A stretch of 5,422 nt of DNA from an uncultured Alphaproteobacteria bacterium (GCA_947305835.1 CAMZEQ010000056.1:1-5422), one strand, 5' to 3'; shown: positions 1 through 5,422, numbered from the stretch's first letter. Notes: generated by a model from the sequence alone, not told the origin. Translations and numbers: made by a program.

Positions 1-81
1 CGCGCTCATCAAATGGCTATTTCCGAGATGGCCGTGTTGGACAGATTATATGATATACTGAAAGAAAGGAATTTTGTTTAA
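1..81 (+). CDS. waaA: 3' end of a gene, probably Kdo transferase WaaA (partial)
   Basis: Frame 1 is open from the first base to a TAA at 79-81 and encodes the last 26 residues of a protein, ending in LYDILKERNFV. The tail contains AVLDRLYDIL, which resembles the C-terminal helix of WaaA/KdtA proteins, where a VLDR-type segment is followed by a short helix. WaaA is a glycosyltransferase at the inner membrane that transfers Kdo from CMP-Kdo to the lipid A precursor. The identification rests mainly on position: waaA directly upstream of lpxK is a common alphaproteobacterial arrangement, and here the stop codon abuts the lpxK ATG. No catalytic residue is in view, so another upstream gene is possible. 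That a coding frame ends here is fairly safe; the name is a moderate inference. Confidence 0.55.
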   Translation, partial: RAHQMAISEMAVLDRLYDILKERNFV

Positions 82-1056
82 ATGCAGGCCCCTAAATTTT
101 GGCAAAATAAAAATTCAAAATTGGCCGGATTTTTAAATCCTTTGGGTGGGGTGTATTCTTTTTTTGTACGGCGTCGTTTATGTCATGCTAATCCTTATCA
201 ATCTAAAATGCCTGTGATTTGTGTGGGGAACTTGTCTGTGGGTGGTGTGGGAAAAACACCAGTTTGCTTGGCTTTGGGGGATTATTTGCGTCAAAAAAAT
301 AAAAAGTTTTATTTTTTAAATCATGGATATAAGGCACGCCAGCAGAGCGTTTTGGTAGATGTACATACCCATTCTGCGGTAGATGTAGGGGATGAAGCAC
401 TTTTATTGGCTTTGAAGGCGCCGACAATTGTGGACAGGGCCAGGGCCAGGGGCGCTCAGTTGGCCGAAAAATTAAAAGCGGATTTACTGATTATGGATGA
501 TGGTTTTCAAAATCCGACATTGGTTAAAACACTTTCTTTTATTGTGGTGGACGGGATATTGGGGTTCGGCAATGAACGTGTTTTACCTGCCGGTCCGTTA
601 CGTGAACCTGTTTTAACGGGATTAAAACGTGCGGATGCCTTGATTTTGGTCGGGAAAGATATTTGGGGCGTTCAGGCATATTTGAATAAGAATAATTTGG
701 ATTTGCCTGTTTTAAAAGGGCGTTTTGTTCAAGATGAAAATGTTTTAAATACATTAAAAAACAAAACTGTCGGTGCATTTGCGGGGATTGGTCATCCCGA
801 TAAATTTTTTAAAATGCTGACTCAAAATGCGGTTCAGTTAAAAACAGCAAAATACTTCCCGGATCATTATTTTTATACACGTTTTGATATTGAAGAAATG
901 AAAAAAGAGTACCCGGATTTGGTATGGGCAACCACCACCAAAGATTGGGTGAAGATTCCGCCCGAGTTGCGTACAAATATTGTGGCTGTTCCCGGGTGTT
1001 TTGAATTTGAAAATCCGGCTCAGTTGGATCAGATGATGAAAGAGGTTTTATCGTGA
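82..1056 (+). CDS. lpxK: Tetraacyldisaccharide 4'-kinase LpxK
   Basis: LpxK transfers the ATP gamma-phosphate to the 4' position of tetraacyldisaccharide 1-phosphate, giving lipid IVA, at the cytoplasmic face of the inner membrane. The 324-residue product has the usual family length. Visible motifs in order are a P-loop GNLSVGGVGKTP at residues 49-60, HGY at 81-83, VGDEALLLA at 102-110, DDGFQNP at 139-145, VLPAGPLREP at 167-176, AFAGIGHPDKFF at 232-243, FPDHYFY around 259-265 and TTTKDWVKI at 284-292. The hydrophobic N-terminus is consistent with peripheral membrane attachment. The ATG follows the upstream TAA directly, with an AAGGA ribosome site at 66-70. The gene ends in a GTGA overlap with the acyltransferase, so the two are probably co-translated. 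One oddity is NHGY where many homologues have SRGY; another is a short RARARG stretch made with three AGG codons. Confidence 0.96.
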   Translation: MQAPKFWQNKNSKLAGFLNPLGGVYSFFVRRRLCHANPYQSKMPVICVGNLSVGGVGKTPVCLALGDYLRQKNKKFYFLNHGYKARQQSVLVDVHTHSAVDVGDEALLLALKAPTIVDRARARGAQLAEKLKADLLIMDDGFQNPTLVKTLSFIVVDGILGFGNERVLPAGPLREPVLTGLKRADALILVGKDIWGVQAYLNKNNLDLPVLKGRFVQDENVLNTLKNKTVGAFAGIGHPDKFFKMLTQNAVQLKTAKYFPDHYFYTRFDIEEMKKEYPDLVWATTTKDWVKIPPELRTNIVAVPGCFEFENPAQLDQMMKEVLS

Positions 1057-1612
1057 AAAATATCGCCGTCGGAGACAGAAGTTTTTTTCAAAAATATGTT
1101 TCTGATCCCTTGGTGGGTATAGCTGTTGCTGTGCTTTTTTTGATATTGAAAATTTTACCGTTATCCGTGGCACGTTTTTTGGGTGAAAATTTGGGTGCTT
1201 TTATCGGTTTATTGATGAAGAAGAGAAATCACATTGCTTTGGTTAATATGCAAATTGCTTTTCCGGAAAAAACGTTGGCTGAAAGGAAAAAAATCTTGCG
1301 TCAAATGTGGCGCCATTTCGGACGTATGGCGGCCGAAATTTTTCATATTAATCGTGTTATGAAAACAGTGCATTCCCAAGGTTTTGAATATGTTCGATCT
1401 TTTTATGAAAAAGGTAAAGGCGGTTTTTTGTGTTCTGCGCATTTGGGCAATTGGGAATTGCCTTTTGGTGAATTGGTTGCGCCGGGTGTTAAATTGAATC
1501 CTGTTTTTCGGGCTGCCAATAATCCGTACTTAAATAAATTGCTTTTTGATCGTCGCCAAGGAACACATATTCCCAAAGGACCGACCGGCGCACGTTTAAT
1601 GTTGAAAGTTTT

Positions 1613-1636
1613 AAAAGAGGGTATCTATTCTGTGTG
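1613..1636 (+). other. Frameshift zone of the acyltransferase gene
   Basis: The switch from the first to the second reading frame must occur here. Upstream frame 0 reads LKEGIYSV then TGA; the +1 frame reads RVSILCDQK. The stretch VSILCDQK fits the hydrophobic strand that normally precedes DQK better than IYSV does. This favours an indel in the AAAAGAGGG run (1613-1621), either one extra base or two lost. The other candidate is loss of one TG unit from the (TG)3 run at 1631-1636, since a (TG)4 would read SVCDQK in frame. A programmed +1 shift looks unlikely: the codon before TGA is GTG, and re-pairing on TGT would be poor. Confidence 0.75.
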
Positions 1637-1962
1637 ATCAAAAATTTCGTGAAGGAATGGCTGTTCCTTTTTGGAACAAATCGGCACAAACCGCCACAGC
1701 AATGGCCGGCTTGGCTTTAAAGTTGGATTTGCCGATCCTGATGGCCTGTTGCACCTGGCAAAAAGAAGGTTACTATTTGGCGCAGGTTTTGCCTCCTTTG
1801 GTTTTGCCGAAGGGTTTGCCCCGTGAACAAGCGGAATATGAGATTATGGCTCAGGTTAATCGTATCTATGAAAGTTGGATCCGTGCATACCCCGAACAAT
1901 GGTTGTGGATCCATCGACGTTTTGATAAGGGAATTTATCAACATTCGTTGCCAAATAAATAA
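1633..1962 (+). CDS. C-terminal fragment of the LpxL-type acyltransferase (second reading frame)
   Basis: This is the downstream part of the broken acyltransferase, open in its own frame from 1615 after a TAA at 1612-1614, and recognisable from CDQK (1633-1644) onward. It carries the family's DQK..EG..VPFW motif and the C-terminal PEQWLWIHRR block, but no HX4E site, so it cannot be active alone. The only early in-frame ATG is at 1657. An AAGGA lies at 1652-1656, directly against that ATG, which is too close for a normal ribosome site, and starting there would discard the DQK motif. Independent translation is therefore unlikely. It is listed separately because an automatic annotation would show it as its own short gene. 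Confidence 0.6.
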   Translation, partial: CDQKFREGMAVPFWNKSAQTATAMAGLALKLDLPILMACCTWQKEGYYLAQVLPPLVLPKGLPREQAEYEIMAQVNRIYESWIRAYPEQWLWIHRRFDKGIYQHSLPNK

Positions 1963-1964
1963 GA

Positions 1965-1999
1965 TTGCTTTTTGGGCAAAATTTTGCTAAAATAACCCC
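1965..1999 (+). promoter_or_regulatory. Putative extended -10 promoter for mtaB
   Basis: TTGCTT at 1965-1970 and TAAAAT at 1988-1993 are separated by 17 bases, and TG at 1985-1986 adds an extended -10 element (TGCTAAAAT). The -10 matches the sigma-70 consensus at 5 of 6 positions; the -35 matches at only 3 of 6. A start 7 bases after the -10 would fall on the A of the mtaB ATG at 2000, so the transcript would be leaderless or nearly so. This agrees with the lack of any ribosome site in ACCCC before the ATG and with the in-frame TAA at 1988-1990, which rules out a longer protein. The call rests on pattern only. Confidence 0.5.
1976..1987. promoter_or_regulatory. 12-bp perfect palindrome in the mtaB promoter spacer, possible operator
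   Basis: GCAAAATTTTGC is a perfect inverted repeat lying in the spacer between the proposed -35 and -10 elements. With two mismatched pairs inside, the symmetry extends to 1971-1992. A dimeric repressor bound here would cover the promoter. It could also be chance in AT-rich DNA. As a terminator for the upstream operon it is weak: the stem has little GC, there is no loop, and only a short T/A tract follows. Confidence 0.3.
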
Positions 2000-3193
2000 A
2001 TGAAAATTGTGACTTTCGGTTGTCGGATGAATACCTTTGAAAGTGCCGTGATGGCGCGGTTGGGGCATGATGTTCCCGATAATGTGATTGTGGTCAATAC
2101 CTGTGCTGTGACGCATGAAGCGGAACGTCAATGCGGGCAAACAATTCGAAAATTAAAGCGTGAAAATCCGGATTCCGTTTTGGTAGTAACCGGCTGTGCG
2201 GCACAATTAGATCCCATGAAATATGCCAAAATGCCTGAGGTTGATCGAGTTTTGGGAAATCACGAAAAATTGGATAAAGATTTTTTGTGCGGCGTTCAAA
2301 AACAGGTTGTCGGAGATATTAATCAGCAATTTGATTTGCCGATTGTGGCAGATTTTGAAGGTCGTACGCGTGCTTTTTTGCAAATTCAACAAGGTTGTTC
2401 GCACCATTGTACTTTTTGTATTGTACGTTTGGCGCGTGGTAAAAATCAAGGACTATCCCCCGATAGAGTAATTGAACAGGCGAAAGCTTTTATTCGTGAC
2501 TGTTTTCATGAAATTGTATTGACGGGGGCAGATGTGGCCTCTTACCCCTATGGCCTGTGTATGATTACAGAGCGTTTATTGAATGAAGTTCCCGAAATTC
2601 AACGTTTGCGTTTTGGTTCTTTGGATCCGGCAGCACTGGGGGATGATTTTATCGCTTTGGTTCAAAAACATCCTCAGATTATGCCGCATTTTCATTTATC
2701 CGTTCAATCGGGCGATGATACTGTGTTGCGTTTGATGGGCCGTCGTCATCGGCGCGGGGATATTTTGAATTTAGCACAAAAATTGCGTGCTGTTCGTCCT
2801 GAAACGGTATTGGGGGCTGATTTTATTGCCGGTTTCCCAACGGAAACAGATGAACAATTTCAAAATACGTTAGATTTGATTGAAAAAGCGCATATAACGC
2901 ATTTACATGTTTTTCCCTATTCGGAACGTCCCGGTACACCTGCCGCCAAATTCAAACAATTACCTGTGACTGTTCGTAAAGAACGGGCACAAAAATTGCG
3001 TATTTTAGGGGATAAATTATATCAAAATTTACTTCATTCTATGGTGGGAATGAAAGTGAATGTTTTGGTGGAATCTGATAAAAAAGGCTGGACAGAAAAT
3101 TATTTACATGTTATACTGACCTCAGATGTTCCGGTGGGACAAATCGTTCCCGTTGTTATCAAAGGAGTTCAAAATCATGCGCTGGTTGGATAA
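2000..3193 (+). CDS. mtaB: tRNA N6-threonylcarbamoyladenosine 37 methylthiotransferase MtaB
   Basis: MtaB is a radical-SAM enzyme that converts t6A to ms2t6A at position 37 of ANN-decoding tRNAs. The 397-residue product shows all three parts. The N-terminal UPF0004 domain has cluster-binding cysteines C8 (TFGCRMN), C35 (NTCAVT) and C66 (TGCAAQ). The radical-SAM core has C133, C137 and C140 in CSHHCTFC, then LTGADVASY at 174-182, RFGSLDP at 204-210, HLSVQSGDD at 232-240, GADFIAGFPTETDEQF at 272-287 and FPYSERPGTPAA at 305-316. A TRAM-like C-terminal RNA-binding segment follows from about 340 to 397. FCIVRLARGK and the SERPGTPA motif point to MtaB rather than MiaB or RimO. The segment between FES (13-15) and NTC (33-35) is shorter than usual. 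No ribosome site precedes the ATG. The 3' end overlaps ftsY by 17 bases. Confidence 0.94.
   Translation: MKIVTFGCRMNTFESAVMARLGHDVPDNVIVVNTCAVTHEAERQCGQTIRKLKRENPDSVLVVTGCAAQLDPMKYAKMPEVDRVLGNHEKLDKDFLCGVQKQVVGDINQQFDLPIVADFEGRTRAFLQIQQGCSHHCTFCIVRLARGKNQGLSPDRVIEQAKAFIRDCFHEIVLTGADVASYPYGLCMITERLLNEVPEIQRLRFGSLDPAALGDDFIALVQKHPQIMPHFHLSVQSGDDTVLRLMGRRHRRGDILNLAQKLRAVRPETVLGADFIAGFPTETDEQFQNTLDLIEKAHITHLHVFPYSERPGTPAAKFKQLPVTVRKERAQKLRILGDKLYQNLLHSMVGMKVNVLVESDKKGWTENYLHVILTSDVPVGQIVPVVIKGVQNHALVG
3161..3167 (+). promoter_or_regulatory. Ribosome binding site that fixes the ftsY start
   Basis: AAAGGAG lies 9 bases before the ATG at 3177, inside the last codons of mtaB. An in-frame ATG at 3126 is also available but has no comparable site and would add 17 residues (MFRWDKSF...) unlike an FtsY N-terminus. 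The start at 3177 gives MRWLDKLKKGLQKT, which resembles the amphipathic N-terminal helix of short FtsY proteins. Confidence 0.85.
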
Positions 3194-4046
3194 ATTAAAA
3201 AAAGGCTTGCAAAAGACGGCACATGTTTTGACATTAAAAACATTGAATCCGGATGATTTGGAAGAATCGTTGTTGATGGCGGATGTCGGCGTCAAAGTGT
3301 GTCATGAGGTGATTGAAGTAATTCAAAAAAAACGTCCGAAAAATGCTGAAGAAATGCGTTTGATATTACGCCAAATTTTTATCCAAAAGATGCAACCGGT
3401 TGCCCGTCCTTTGATTGTTCCCGAATCTTGTCCTGCAGTGGTGTTGATGATCGGGGTAAACGGTGCCGGTAAAACAACCAGCATCGGAAAATTGGCTAAA
3501 ATCTATCGGGAAAAAGGGAAAAAAGTGGCCGTGGTGGCGGCTGATACTTTTCGGGCCGGAGCCGTTGAACAATTGAAAAGATGGGCGGATCAAACTCATG
3601 CTGATTTTTATTCCGGTCCGCAAGGATGTGATGCTGCCGGTTTAATTTATGATGCTTTACAACAGGCACAAAAAAAACAAACGGATGTTGTTTTTATTGA
3701 TACGGCCGGTCGTTTGCAAAATCGAACGGATTTAATGGATGAGCTGAAAAAAGTTTATCGTGTTATTAAGAAAGTGGATCCCGATATGCCGCATGAATGT
3801 GTGTTGGTTTTGGATGCAACGGTCGGGCAAAATGCGTTATCTCAGGTTAAAATTTTTAATGAAGTTGCACCGCTTTCCGGATTAATAATGACTAAATTGG
3901 ACGGAACGGCAAAAGGTGGTATTTTGGTATCATTGGCGGATACGTTTCATTTGCCGATTTACGCTGTCGGTGTCGGGGAAGGTGTGGATGATCTTAACCC
4001 TTTTTCGGCACAAGAATATGTCAATTCTTTATTGGGGGATGAATGA
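3177..4046 (+). CDS. ftsY: Signal recognition particle receptor FtsY
   Basis: FtsY is the SRP-family GTPase that receives ribosome-nascent-chain-SRP complexes at the inner membrane and passes them to the Sec translocon. From ATG 3177 the product is 289 residues. An N-domain helical bundle (about 1-80, with LEESLLMADVG at 28-38) is followed by the GTPase G domain: P-loop GVNGAGKTT at 93-101, DTFRAGA at 123-129, DTAGR at 175-179, TKLDGTAKGG at 239-248, and GVGE with DDLNPF at 265-276. DTFRAGAVEQL and the GEGVDDLNPF ending separate it from Ffh, and there is no M domain. The acidic A domain of E. coli FtsY is absent; the basic, amphipathic first helix (MRWLDKLKKGLQK) probably gives membrane contact instead. 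It begins inside mtaB and overlaps the next gene by ATGA, suggesting translational coupling on both sides. Confidence 0.96.
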   Translation: MRWLDKLKKGLQKTAHVLTLKTLNPDDLEESLLMADVGVKVCHEVIEVIQKKRPKNAEEMRLILRQIFIQKMQPVARPLIVPESCPAVVLMIGVNGAGKTTSIGKLAKIYREKGKKVAVVAADTFRAGAVEQLKRWADQTHADFYSGPQGCDAAGLIYDALQQAQKKQTDVVFIDTAGRLQNRTDLMDELKKVYRVIKKVDPDMPHECVLVLDATVGQNALSQVKIFNEVAPLSGLIMTKLDGTAKGGILVSLADTFHLPIYAVGVGEGVDDLNPFSAQEYVNSLLGDE

Positions 4047-5422
4047 AAATCAGATGGTCTCGATTATGGGGGCGCATAAAAAAGATATCCCTTCCGGATT
4101 GGCGTGTCTTATCATTATTGGTGTTTGGCGCTTTTTTGCAAGGGATTGCCTTTGTTTATTTGGATGTGGGGACATTGGCTCTTTTTTTAAAAAATCATGG
4201 CATTTTTCATGTAGGGATTGATTTTTTGTTCTTGGCTGCCTTGTTGCCTTTTGTTGGCAGCCTGACGGTTAAATTGGACAGGCGCTATGGTTACGGTGGG
4301 GCTCCTTTAACGGCACTTTTAACGTTGATTTTGGTCGGGTTATTGGTTCTTATTAATCGTTACGGGGCGGTCTCCCTGTTTATTCAAAGTCTTTTTATTT
4401 ATCATTTTATTGTAATGATTTTAATCAGTTCTATTTTTTGGACTATAGCACATCGGTTTATTGTCCTCAGATTTAATTCTTTTAAATTTTTGGGGGTTTT
4501 AGGATCGGAACTGTTTGGTATGATGGTCGGCGGGATTATTTTGGCTCATCCGGGGGGGCATGCTTTGGCCCATTTAAACGGGGCAGTCGGTTGGTTGACC
4601 GGATTATTTTTGGTTTTAAAAATTTTGGTTTGGTTGTTGCCCGTTTCCAATGAAACGTTTGTGCGAAAATCTGGCGGTGTACAGGATGGATCTGAAAATA
4701 AGATGGTTGTATGTATTTTATGGTTATCCTTTTTGTATACGGCAGCGCGCTTTTTTTCGGATTATTTTTTATACCATATATTGGTTCAACAACAGGTTGA
4801 TATTGGATATGTTTTAAGCAATCTGTGGTTGGGGCAGGGTTTAATCGGTTTGGTGATTGTTTTACTTTGTTGTCGATTTACATATACCTACATCCAATTA
4901 TTTGGACTTTGGGGGATTTTGTTGGCTTATACCGGCATCAGTGCCGGTATTTTATGGCATCATCCGTCGTATGTGTATGCCGGTATTTTATTTGTTGGTA
5001 TTTTGGGTCATTTATGTTGGCCGTATTTTTTAAGTATGTTACCTCAGTTGTTAACTTTGGGAAACGGTCGTCGTTTGCGTTGGCGTCGCCAAGTCATTGT
5101 TCAACCTTTGGCTGTTTTATTTGCAGGGTCCAGTATTATTATGCTGCCTCTGTTTGAACAGGCCCTATCTTTATTATTGATAGCTTTTCTTTTGGGGTGT
5201 TTTATTATAGTGTCTCTTTCATTATATTCACGCTTTTTATTGCATATGTGTCAAATGCGACGTTGGTGTTCCGGACCTTTGATGTTGATTTCAAATGAAG
5301 TTATTTCTTGTGTGCAACAGGGAGCGGTATCATCGCGAGTGGATGACGTTATTTACTTTTTGCGTTTGATGCAACAATCTGATTATCCCCATTATGTCCG
5401 GTACTTAATTCATGCTTTAGAT
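4043..5422 (+). CDS. Polytopic membrane protein, MFS/nucleotide-transporter-like with C-terminal HEAT-like region (3' truncated by window)
   Basis: The frame from ATG 4043 stays open for 460 codons to the window edge with no stop. After a basic N-terminus (MKIRWSRLWGRIKK) there are about 12 hydrophobic segments, near residues 22-42, 58-76, 88-106, 112-136, 150-168, 178-200, 221-238, 258-276, 284-303, 310-330, 350-367 and 372-395. Several spots recall MFS/NTT-like (Npt1-type) proteins: HRFIVLRFNSFKFLGVLGSE at 137-156 with a following GMMVGGII, ARFFSDYFLY at 235-244, and RRQVIVQPLAVLFAG at 348-362. From about 405 the chain is soluble, and VDDVIYFLRLMQQS (433-446) with YVRYLIHALD (451-460) looks like the start of HEAT-type helices, a combination known in this family. 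Substrate and function are unknown; a signalling role is as possible as transport. It overlaps the ftsY stop by ATGA; GGGGGA at 4034-4039 may serve as ribosome site, though close. Confidence 0.7.
   Translation, partial: MKIRWSRLWGRIKKISLPDWRVLSLLVFGAFLQGIAFVYLDVGTLALFLKNHGIFHVGIDFLFLAALLPFVGSLTVKLDRRYGYGGAPLTALLTLILVGLLVLINRYGAVSLFIQSLFIYHFIVMILISSIFWTIAHRFIVLRFNSFKFLGVLGSELFGMMVGGIILAHPGGHALAHLNGAVGWLTGLFLVLKILVWLLPVSNETFVRKSGGVQDGSENKMVVCILWLSFLYTAARFFSDYFLYHILVQQQVDIGYVLSNLWLGQGLIGLVIVLLCCRFTYTYIQLFGLWGILLAYTGISAGILWHHPSYVYAGILFVGILGHLCWPYFLSMLPQLLTLGNGRRLRWRRQVIVQPLAVLFAGSSIIMLPLFEQALSLLLIAFLLGCFIIVSLSLYSRFLLHMCQMRRWCSGPLMLISNEVISCVQQGAVSSRVDDVIYFLRLMQQSDYPHYVRYLIHALD
4929..4950 (+). repeat. 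Inverted repeat (9-bp stem, 4-base loop) inside the membrane protein gene
   Basis: ATACCGGCA (4929-4937) and TGCCGGTAT (4942-4950) can form a 9-bp hairpin around the loop TCAG, followed by TTTAT. The 3' arm with its T-rich tail, TGCCGGTATTTTAT, occurs again at 4978-4991, exactly 36 bases later. The repeats encode AGILW and AGILF in successive membrane segments, so coding constraint is an adequate explanation. The shape resembles a weak intrinsic terminator, but it lies mid-gene. Confidence 0.4.

Larger units (their letters stand above)
1053..1962 (+). pseudogene. lpxL: Lipid A biosynthesis lauroyl-type acyltransferase (LpxL/HtrB family), frameshifted
   Basis: Family members add a secondary acyl chain from acyl-ACP to Kdo-lipid IVA at the inner membrane. 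Translation starts at GTG 1053, overlapping the lpxK stop, with AGAGG at 1041-1045 as ribosome site. Frame 1 covers 194 residues: a hydrophobic N-terminal anchor at about 20-37, NMQIAFPEK at 65-73, the catalytic HX4E motif HLGNWE at 130-135, and NNPYLNKL at 156-163. It stops at TGA 1635-1637. The rest of the enzyme continues in the next frame: CDQKFREGMAVPFW, an LALKLDLPIL segment, and the terminal QWLWIHRRF typical of the family, ending at TAA 1960-1962. Joined, the product would be about 303 residues, the normal family length. Both halves remain well conserved, which suggests a very recent mutation or a sequence error. Which acyl chain and position it serves cannot be told. Confidence 0.88.

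Noticed and set aside
51..59. TGATATACT as an extended -10 promoter before lpxK
   Set aside because: There is no matching -35 at the right distance, a start there would cut into the ribosome site at 66-70, and lpxK directly abuts the upstream gene as in an operon.
203..778. Open frames on the minus strand opposite lpxK
   Set aside because: They lie entirely antisense to a well-conserved gene, have no family motifs and no ribosome site, and their composition is the reverse of the lpxK codons.
1631..1640. Programmed +1 frameshift at GTG TGA as in prfB
   Set aside because: The prfB type needs a slippery codon that re-pairs after the shift and a ribosome-site-like stimulator; GTG to TGT pairs poorly and no such element is seen.
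1209..2449. Minus-strand open frames opposite the acyltransferase and mtaB
   Set aside because: All are antisense to conserved coding sequence and show low-complexity, non-protein-like translations.
2223..2471. Plus-strand 82-codon frame inside mtaB
   Set aside because: It lies wholly within the radical-SAM coding region in another frame and encodes no recognisable domain.
3916..4221. Plus-strand frame spanning the end of ftsY and the start of the membrane protein
   Set aside because: It overlaps two better supported frames, and its translation is the out-of-frame shadow of both.
4234..4262. GGCTGCC / GGCAGCC inverted repeat with a 15-base loop
   Set aside because: Only a 7-bp stem, inside coding sequence for a membrane segment, with no T-tract; chance is the simplest explanation.
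4825..5157. 110-codon plus-strand frame within the membrane protein gene
   Set aside because: The frame from 4043 is open throughout and has coherent membrane segments and family motifs; this one is a shadow rich in Cys, Phe and Ser.

Overview
The window is a tightly packed stretch of one strand of a Gram-negative genome, most likely an alphaproteobacterium with moderate-to-low GC. All recognisable genes read left to right, codons favour A/T endings (TTG, CGT, AAA, GTT), and no gene-free stretch exceeds 40 bases. The gene order supports the assignment: waaA next to lpxK next to a lipid A acyltransferase, and mtaB next to ftsY, are arrangements familiar from Alphaproteobacteria. The species cannot be named from sequence alone.

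Layout. Bases 1-81 are the 3' end of a gene that is probably waaA (Kdo transferase). It is followed without a gap by lpxK (82-1056, lipid A 4'-kinase). A GTGA overlap leads to an lpxL/htrB-type lipid A acyltransferase (1053-1962) whose reading frame is broken around 1613-1636. A 37-base gap follows, carrying a plausible extended -10 promoter and a perfect 12-bp palindrome. Next come mtaB (2000-3193, tRNA t6A37 methylthiotransferase) and ftsY (3177-4046, SRP receptor), overlapping by 17 bases. An ATGA overlap then starts a polytopic membrane protein (4043 to beyond 5422) that runs off the window. It has about 12 membrane segments and resembles the MFS/nucleotide-transporter-like proteins with a C-terminal HEAT-like soluble region.

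How they fit together. The first half is a lipid A/Kdo module: WaaA adds Kdo, LpxK phosphorylates the disaccharide, and the LpxL-type enzyme adds a secondary acyl chain. The second half pairs a tRNA modification enzyme that supports decoding accuracy with the receptor that docks translating ribosomes at the inner membrane, followed by an inner membrane protein. The two halves look like separate transcription units joined at 1963-1999. The points most worth a second look are the acyltransferase frameshift, the apparently leaderless mtaB start with a palindrome inside its promoter, and the unassigned membrane protein after ftsY, a place where ispZ often lies in this class. I see no RNA gene, mobile element, CRISPR array or phage gene.
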